NCBI GenBank assembly: GCA_964650695.1
Contig: CAZYVA010000030.1
Location: 1 to 19,045 of the forward strand
Length of the DNA stretch: 19,045 nucleotides
From: CAZYVA01 sp964650695
GTDB lineage: Bacteria; Bacillota; Clostridia; Lachnospirales; Lachnospiraceae
Reading direction: 5' to 3'
Shown here piece after piece: positions 14,403 through 19,045 of the stretch (position 1 is its first letter; each line of letters opens with the position of its first letter). The notes under the pieces are model-generated. The model saw only the letters and a list, made by a program, of their open reading frames with translations, had not been told where the DNA came from and did no database searches. A program made the position numbers and the translations under genes.

Positions 14403-15629
14403 ATGAAAGAAAAAGTAATATTGGCATATTCCGGGGGGCTGGATACCACAACCATCATCCCCTGGCTGAAAGAGCAGTTTGACTATGAGGTCATCTGCTG
14501 CTGTGTGGACTGCGGGCAAGGGGATGAGCTGGACGGGCTGGATCAAAGGGCGAAAAAAGCGGGGGCGTCCAAATTGTATGTCGAGGACGTGACGGACGAT
14601 TTCTGTGAGAACTATATCATTCCTTGCGTACAGGCCCATGCCGTTTATGAAAACAAATATTTGCTGGGCACCGCTATGGCACGCCCCGCCATCGCGAAAC
14701 GCCTTGTGGAAATCGCCAGGAAAGAAAACGCCAGCGCCATCTGCCATGGTTCCACAGGCAAAGGCAATGACCAGATCCGTTTTGAACTAAGCATCAGCGC
14801 CCTGGCGCCGGATTTAAAAATCATCGCTCCATGGCGGATGACGGACATCTGGACCATGAAGTCCCGCGAGGACGAAATCGCTTACTGCAAAGCCCGCGGC
14901 ATCGACCTTCCTTTCGACGTCAGCCACAGCTACAGCCGCGACCGGAACCTCTGGCATGTGAGCCACGAAGGGCTCGAACTGGAGGATCCCGCGCTTGGGC
15001 CGGATTTCAAGCATCTCCTCATGATGAGCGTCACTCCGGAGGATGCGCCGGAGGAAGGGGAATCGGTCACCATAGCCTTTGAAAAGGGGATCCCTAAGCG
15101 TATCAATGGGAAAGAAATGAAGGTTTCCGATATAATCAGGGAATTGAACCGGCTCGGCGGCAAACATGGCATCGGCATCGTAGACATTGTGGAAAACCGC
15201 GTCGTAGGCATGAAATCCCGCGGCGTCTACGAGACGCCGGGCGGGACGATCCTGTACGAGGCGCACCAGCAGTTAGAGGAGCTGGTCCTCGACCGCGCCA
15301 CTTCCGAAGTAAAAAAAGAAATGGGGAACAAACTCTCCCAGGTCGTTTACGAGGGAAAATGGTACACGCCTTTGCGCGAAGCGATCCAGGCATTTGTGGA
15401 AAGCACACAAGAATACGTGACCGGCGAAGTGAAGTTCCGGCTTTACAAAGGCAATATCATCAAAGCCGGTACTACATCCCCGTACTCCCTTTACAATGAA
15501 TCCCTGGCAAGCTTCACGACCGGGGAATTGTACGACCACCATGACGCGGACGGATTTATCAAGCTGTTCGGCCTGCCGCTGAAAGTCCGTGCCATGAAGA
15601 TGCGTGAACTGCAAAAACAGAAGCAATGA
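14403..15629 (+). CDS. argG: Argininosuccinate synthase
   Basis: Seventh step of arginine synthesis: joins citrulline and aspartate at the cost of ATP to give argininosuccinate. It is 408 residues, normal for the family. The ATP-binding P-loop AYSGGLDTT is at about residues 8-16; GSTGKGNDQIRFE (about 118-130) and YSRDRNLWHVS (about 178-188) are further family signatures. The start at 14403 follows AGGAGG at ideal spacing; the ATG at 14385 would place that ribosome site inside the gene. argH, its usual partner, is not adjacent: the gene stands alone between its own promoter and a terminator shared with the convergent lspA-like gene. Confidence 0.97.
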   Translation: MKEKVILAYSGGLDTTTIIPWLKEQFDYEVICCCVDCGQGDELDGLDQRAKKAGASKLYVEDVTDDFCENYIIPCVQAHAVYENKYLLGTAMARPAIAKRLVEIARKENASAICHGSTGKGNDQIRFELSISALAPDLKIIAPWRMTDIWTMKSREDEIAYCKARGIDLPFDVSHSYSRDRNLWHVSHEGLELEDPALGPDFKHLLMMSVTPEDAPEEGESVTIAFEKGIPKRINGKEMKVSDIIRELNRLGGKHGIGIVDIVENRVVGMKSRGVYETPGGTILYEAHQQLEELVLDRATSEVKKEMGNKLSQVVYEGKWYTPLREAIQAFVESTQEYVTGEVKFRLYKGNIIKAGTTSPYSLYNESLASFTTGELYDHHDADGFIKLFGLPLKVRAMKMRELQKQKQ

Positions 15630-15639
15630 TAATAATAAA

Positions 15640-15669
15640 TATAGGAAACGGCTTCCGCCGTTCCCTATA
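15640..15669. terminator. Bidirectional terminator between argG and the LspA-like gene
   Basis: TATAGGAAACGGC (15640-15652) pairs with GCCGTTCCCTATA (15657-15669) around TTCC, giving 12-13 pairs. The one imperfect position is A-C on the plus strand but a G-U pair on the minus strand. The minus-strand transcript continues into a U-rich run (TATTTATTATTAT), so it best ends the subtilase/LspA-like operon. On the plus strand it follows the argG stop by 10 bases. Confidence 0.8.
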
Positions 15670-15679
15670 GCTTTAAAAA

Positions 15680-16264
15680 TCAACCATTGACAGGTTTGCT
15701 GCCGGAAAGGCAAGCGCGCCTTGCCGCCGTAGCGGCGTGACGGGTGCTTTTGCTCTTTGCGGCAGCTTTTTTCGCCTTTGCCCGCGCTTTCTGCCGCTTC
15801 CCATGGCTTCGGGAAAGTCCCGTCATAGCGGCGCCTGCCACCAGGAAGAGGTCCGCCAGGTTCCAGGTAACCTGCCCCAGGAAGCCTTTTCCCCGCTTGC
15901 CCTTATAACCGATGTAATCAATCACTTTCCCACGTATCACGCGGTCGTAAGTATTGCTAAGCGCACCGGCTGTCACAAATGCCATCCCAAGCTTCCGGAA
16001 ATTTTTCTTCTTCCGGAAAAACAGATAAATGTCATAAAGCAAGATCACCACACATCCAGCCACGGAAGTGCGCTTTACGATCTCCGGCCGGTCTTCCAGG
16101 ATATTAAACGCGAAGCCTTTATTATAGGCTTTACGCATCACCATCCCTGGGATCAGGGTATCTCTCTCTTCCCTCTCCCGGAAATCATCCTCAACATACT
16201 GTTTGATCCCCATATCCACACAGAGCAGCAACGCAAACAGCCCTGCGCATATTCCCGCTATCAT
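15680..16264 (-). CDS. LspA-like signal peptidase II (divergent, basic C-terminal tail)
   Basis: Probable membrane aspartyl protease of the lipoprotein signal peptidase family, 194 residues against about 150-170 normally. Four hydrophobic segments (about 3-18, 67-84, 92-104, 134-150). Family motifs are present: YNKGFAFNIL (about 47-56, the NxGxAF motif), ALSNTYDR (101-108), GKVIDYI with Asp116, and NLADLF with Asp138, the expected catalytic pair. Unusual are a charged segment before the NxGxAF motif (about 21-45, many D/E/R) and a tail of about 45 residues rich in K, R, A and S (from 151). Whether it is the cell's main LspA or a specialised paralogue cannot be seen. Its ATG overlaps the stop of the preceding small gene (ATGA). 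Last gene of the operon. Confidence 0.85.
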   Translation of the reverse strand: MIAGICAGLFALLLCVDMGIKQYVEDDFREREERDTLIPGMVMRKAYNKGFAFNILEDRPEIVKRTSVAGCVVILLYDIYLFFRKKKNFRKLGMAFVTAGALSNTYDRVIRGKVIDYIGYKGKRGKGFLGQVTWNLADLFLVAGAAMTGLSRSHGKRQKARAKAKKAAAKSKSTRHAATAARRACLSGSKPVNG

Positions 16265-16554
16265 GATACGGCCTCTCGGATCTTTTCCAGCTCTTCTTTT
16301 TTGTTCCCGATTTCTTCTTCCCGTTTCTCAACTGCTTCGCAGATGGCAATATAGTCTGTACTGTCCAGTTCGCCATTTTGGAACTTTTTATAAACCATCC
16401 GCCCCATATCGGCAAAATCCCGCTCGTTGGCGCGTTTCAGCGAACGGATCTCACCCTTGATCTTCTGCGATTCGATCGTGTCCCCGGCTTTCCGTCCCAA
16501 ATCATCCGCCACTTCGCCAATTTTTCTGCTGATACCATCCCAAAAATCTGACAT
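16261..16554 (-). CDS. Small charged coiled-coil protein of unknown function (97 aa)
   Basis: I do not recognise a named family. It is cytoplasmic, with no signal or membrane segment, starting MSDFWDGISRKIGEVADDLGRKAGD and continuing with two amphipathic charged helices, the last (about 70-95, EKREEEIGNKKEELEKI) likely coiled coil. The middle has ANERDFADMGRMVYKKFQNGE. It resembles in style the helical part of small clostridial proteins that often also carry a zinc ribbon, which is absent here. The start at 16554 has GAGGAG six bases upstream; the ATG two codons earlier abuts that site. It sits between the subtilase (36 bases upstream) and the LspA-like gene (ATGA overlap), so it is translated together with the latter. 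Confidence 0.8.
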   Translation of the reverse strand: MSDFWDGISRKIGEVADDLGRKAGDTIESQKIKGEIRSLKRANERDFADMGRMVYKKFQNGELDSTDYIAICEAVEKREEEIGNKKEELEKIREAVS

Positions 16555-16590
16555 CGTCATCTCCTCACTTTCGTGTATTTTTGTTTTGTC

Positions 16591-18291
16591 CTATAATTCT
16601 CTCAGCCTTTCAAGAGACTGGTAGAGATCCATCCTTCCATATCCCCACTCCCGGTTGGGGCATGGCGCATTGCTCCTCTGGCGCGCGCCAATCACAATGA
16701 TATTGCGCACCTGGCTGCTTGTAACCCCCCGGATGGGCGGCTGTCCGCCTAACCATTCCATGAGCAGCGCACAGCCTCCCGCCGCAAGCCCCAGGGAAGC
16801 GCTGGAACCGCTTCGCTCCACAAAAGCGCCGTCCGGCCAGGCCCCGGTAACAGCAACGCCCGGCACTGTGAAATCCGGTTTGATCACGTTATCCCTAGTA
16901 TACCCTCTTCCCGAATTAATATCAACACTATTCTCCTGGCTATTATAATAAGAGACGGTGATCGCCCCCTGCGCGCTCCCAGGCTCCGTCAGGGTTACGT
17001 CCGGGTTGGGTTCCAGGAAATAAACGTCCGTTTCCAGGAAGCCCTCCATCGGAAGCCAAATATGGTATTGCCCGTCCGATACATGCAGCCCCTGGACGCC
17101 GATTGTCCAAAGCCCTGCCGCAACCCCGCGGAACCGGAGAAAAATCAACTGGGAATTCCCAATGTCGATCTGAAGCCGGTATTCCACATCCACAACCGTC
17201 CCATCCAGGAAAAAATTGAGGGTATACCTGCTCCCCTGGCGGAGGGAAATCGTCTGGCTGCGCTCCCCGGACGGAGAAGTGACATAAATGGTTACAATAT
17301 TGGGAAGCGAGGCCCACAATTCCGCGCAGAAAGCGGTTGTCCCGGATTCCACCCGAAGCTGCGCCTCCTGCGCCTGCCCGGCGCTTTCGAGCGTCCCCAT
17401 GAAATGATGCCGTTTCACCGCCTCGTTCCCCGTCCCGATCACCACGCAGCGGTTTAAAAGGCTGGCATACCTCGACAGCATCAGGGAAAGCATCGAAGTA
17501 CCGGCATGGCTCCCGAAGCTGCTCCCCAGCCCGATGCACATCACCAGCATCAGGCCGTATTGCTCCGCCAGCTTTTCCAGGTAATCAAGCCCGGCCATAA
17601 TATCCGTTTCCTGATAACAAAGCGCCGCCTCCGGAATGGCATAAAACTCTTTCAAGTATTTCTTTGCTTCCTTTAGCTTCACAACACCCAGCATTGCCTG
17701 CGGCGCCGCCCCCTGGAACAGACGGGCCGGGTCGCTTTTCCCAGCCGCCACGCTTGCCAGGAACGTCCCGTGCCCGTTCTCATCCCGGCTAGGGACCGTT
17801 TCATAGGGATCCTCCGAAAGAAGCGCCCCCTGGATCTGTTCCTGCGTATAGGCGCTCCCATAGACAAGGCCTTCCGGCGCTACCCCGGTCTGGACCGTCT
17901 GATCCCAGATCCCCAGGATCCTTGTCCTGTTCGTGTCATCCATGAATACGGGGCTGCGGTAATCAATGCCGGTATCCACGATCCCGATCAGGACGCCTTT
18001 CCCGGAAAGCTGAAGCGATGGATAATTCTGCAGTGTGCTGATGCCGCTCTCATTCAGCGCATCCGTGCCGATCAGCCCGTAACATCCGGGGATCGTATTG
18101 TATCCGTATTTTTCTATCGTGATTTCCCCGGCAAAGCGTTGCTCCATATAGAGCGCGCGGTACCCAAGCCCAAGATCCAACAGGCAGGACTCCTCCTCCG
18201 GCCTTTCCACCGCCTCCAGGGAACGGTAATCGGGAATCAGGAAATCCCGGTAATCCTCGGAGAGGATCATTTCTTTACACCGGACAGACAT
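16591..18291 (-). CDS. S8 family (subtilisin-like) serine protease, Csp-like, no signal peptide
   Basis: Serine protease of 566 residues. The catalytic set is complete: Asp106 in GIVDTGID, His174 in ENGHGTFLAS, oxyanion Asn289 in GTGNEA, Ser497 in SGSSASLGLAAG. A domain of about 140 residues without catalytic motifs (about 310-450, beta-rich) is inserted between the Asn and Ser parts, as in the clostridial Csp proteases, where it is a jelly-roll. There is no signal sequence, so it is probably cytoplasmic or packaged in spores. The serine motif differs from the usual GTSMAAP: Gly-Ser-Ser-Ala-Ser with no proline. Residues 1-95 may act as a prodomain. A ribosome site AAGAGGTG precedes the ATG. 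First gene of a three-gene operon; the true substrate is unknown. Confidence 0.92.
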   Translation of the reverse strand: MSVRCKEMILSEDYRDFLIPDYRSLEAVERPEEESCLLDLGLGYRALYMEQRFAGEITIEKYGYNTIPGCYGLIGTDALNESGISTLQNYPSLQLSGKGVLIGIVDTGIDYRSPVFMDDTNRTRILGIWDQTVQTGVAPEGLVYGSAYTQEQIQGALLSEDPYETVPSRDENGHGTFLASVAAGKSDPARLFQGAAPQAMLGVVKLKEAKKYLKEFYAIPEAALCYQETDIMAGLDYLEKLAEQYGLMLVMCIGLGSSFGSHAGTSMLSLMLSRYASLLNRCVVIGTGNEAVKRHHFMGTLESAGQAQEAQLRVESGTTAFCAELWASLPNIVTIYVTSPSGERSQTISLRQGSRYTLNFFLDGTVVDVEYRLQIDIGNSQLIFLRFRGVAAGLWTIGVQGLHVSDGQYHIWLPMEGFLETDVYFLEPNPDVTLTEPGSAQGAITVSYYNSQENSVDINSGRGYTRDNVIKPDFTVPGVAVTGAWPDGAFVERSGSSASLGLAAGGCALLMEWLGGQPPIRGVTSSQVRNIIVIGARQRSNAPCPNREWGYGRMDLYQSLERLREL

Positions 18292-18304
18292 AAAAACACC
18301 TCTT

Positions 18305-18356
18305 ATCCTTCATAACACAGGCCTCTAAAAGCCTTTTAACCCAGTATATGAAGGAT
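18305..18356. promoter_or_regulatory. Long stem-loop in the leader of the subtilase operon
   Basis: ATCCTTCATA (18305-18314) and TATGAAGGAT (18347-18356) form a perfect 10-base inverted repeat separated by 32 bases that contain a smaller AGGC/GCCT hairpin (18319-18334). On the minus-strand RNA the distal arm ends just before the subtilase ribosome site, 13 bases upstream of the ATG. It may be a translation-control hairpin, an operator pair or part of the clpX 3' end. It has no direct U-run on the minus strand. Confidence 0.5.
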
Positions 18357-18401
18357 CCGGCCTCCCTTATGCCTGGCTGGATTATGTACCATATGTCTGT
18401 G

Positions 18402-19045
18402 TCAGTTCCCCAGCCGCGGCACATCCTGGCCGCGGAGCGTAATGACCGGCCCCCCGGTTCCTTCGATGTATGCCCTCGTGATCGTCACCTGCCCGATGCT
18501 GTCGTCCTTGGGGATCTCATACATGATATCCAGCATAAACTCTTCAATAATCGCGCGCAGCGCCCTTGCCCCGGTATCCTTTTCCATCGCTTTTTCCGCG
18601 ATCGCGTGCAAGGCCCCGTCGTCAAACTCCAGCCTCACCTCATCCAAGGCCAAAAGCTTCTGGTATTGCTTCAGGATCGCATTCTTCGGCTCGCTCAGGA
18701 TACGCACCAGCATATCCTCTTCCAGCCCTTTCAGCGAAAGCACGACCGGAAGCCTCCCCAAAAATTCCGGGATCATGCCGAACTTACGCAGATCTTCTGT
18801 CTCAACTTTTTGTAAGATGTTTTTCTCCTTGTCAAAGCGGTCCTTCAGATCCGCGCCGAACCCGATGGAGGACTGCCTGGACAGGCGTTCCTTGATGATC
18901 TGATCCAAATCTGGAAATGCACCGCCGCAGATGAAGAGGATATTTTTCGTATCCACCATCGTCAACGGCACCATCGCGTTTTTACTGTTAGCCCCTACCG
19001 GCACCTCTACCTCGCTGCCTTCCAGAAGCTTCAGCATCCCCTGCT
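18402..19045 (-). CDS. clpX: ClpX-type AAA+ unfoldase, C-terminal part (5' end outside window)
   Basis: ATP-driven protein unfoldase that feeds ClpP. The visible 214 residues align along their length with the second half of ClpX: KLLEG, NILFICGGAF, the ClpP-docking IGF loop (SSIGFGAD), FGMIPEFLGRLPVV, EPKNAILKQYQKLLAL and the sensor-2 arginine in DTGARALRAIIEE. The pore-2 loop differs: where E. coli ClpX has GGRKHPQ, this has a segment of equal length reading GANSKNA, so the RKH motif that recognises ssrA-type tags is reduced to SKN. This suggests a paralogue with altered substrate choice; the Walker motifs, zinc finger and start lie outside. The gene ends 110 bases before the subtilase start, and the two may be linked. 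Confidence 0.92.
   Translation of the reverse strand, partial: QGMLKLLEGSEVEVPVGANSKNAMVPLTMVDTKNILFICGGAFPDLDQIIKERLSRQSSIGFGADLKDRFDKEKNILQKVETEDLRKFGMIPEFLGRLPVVLSLKGLEEDMLVRILSEPKNAILKQYQKLLALDEVRLEFDDGALHAIAEKAMEKDTGARALRAIIEEFMLDIMYEIPKDDSIGQVTITRAYIEGTGGPVITLRGQDVPRLGN

Overview
The window reads as chromosomal DNA of a fairly GC-rich anaerobic Firmicute, most likely a Lachnospiraceae-type Clostridium. This rests on strong AGGAGG-like ribosome sites, the secG-rnr-smpB order, a cytoplasmic Csp-like subtilase, a YitT membrane protein and HMA/P-type ATPase genes behind an ArsR-type operator. It is an inference from gene content and style, not a database match. I see no tRNA, rRNA, CRISPR array, phage or transposase gene. 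No stretch of 300 bases or more lacks a gene.

Layout. Everything is on the minus strand except a two-gene plus-strand island (13423-15629). Reading the minus strand from the right edge: (1) a 5'-truncated ClpX-type unfoldase (18402-19045). (2) A compact operon of a cytoplasmic subtilase, a small coiled-coil protein and an LspA-like aspartyl signal peptidase (18291-15680), ending in a hairpin shared with the convergent argG. (3) After the plus-strand genes yitT-like and argG, the housekeeping run eno, secG, rnr, smpB and a DivIVA-like coiled-coil gene (13155-7850). (4) larB and larC, for nickel-pincer cofactor synthesis, followed by potABCD for polyamine uptake (7728-898). These are tightly spaced, with ATGA overlaps for potB/potC and potC/potD. 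(5) A metal-efflux operon with its own promoter and palindromic operator: a free HMA metal-binding protein and the start of a P1B-type ATPase that runs off the left edge.

How the genes work together. potA (ATPase), potB and potC (permeases) and potD (binding protein) form one complete importer. PotA has a visibly duplicated TOBE region, and PotD carries a C-terminal membrane anchor instead of a lipobox. LarB and LarC make and metallate the nickel-pincer cofactor, but larE and any larA are not in the window. SmpB and RNase R are partners in tmRNA ribosome rescue, yet no ssrA is visible beside them. The ClpX-like protein keeps the IGF loop for ClpP docking but has lost the RKH pore motif.

The least explained parts are the subtilase / small protein / LspA-like operon with its stem-loop leader, the altered ClpX, the structured non-coding segments (secG-rnr gap, larB leader) and a short GC-rich element seen in two intergenic regions. 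I did not find a clear new defence or mobile system.
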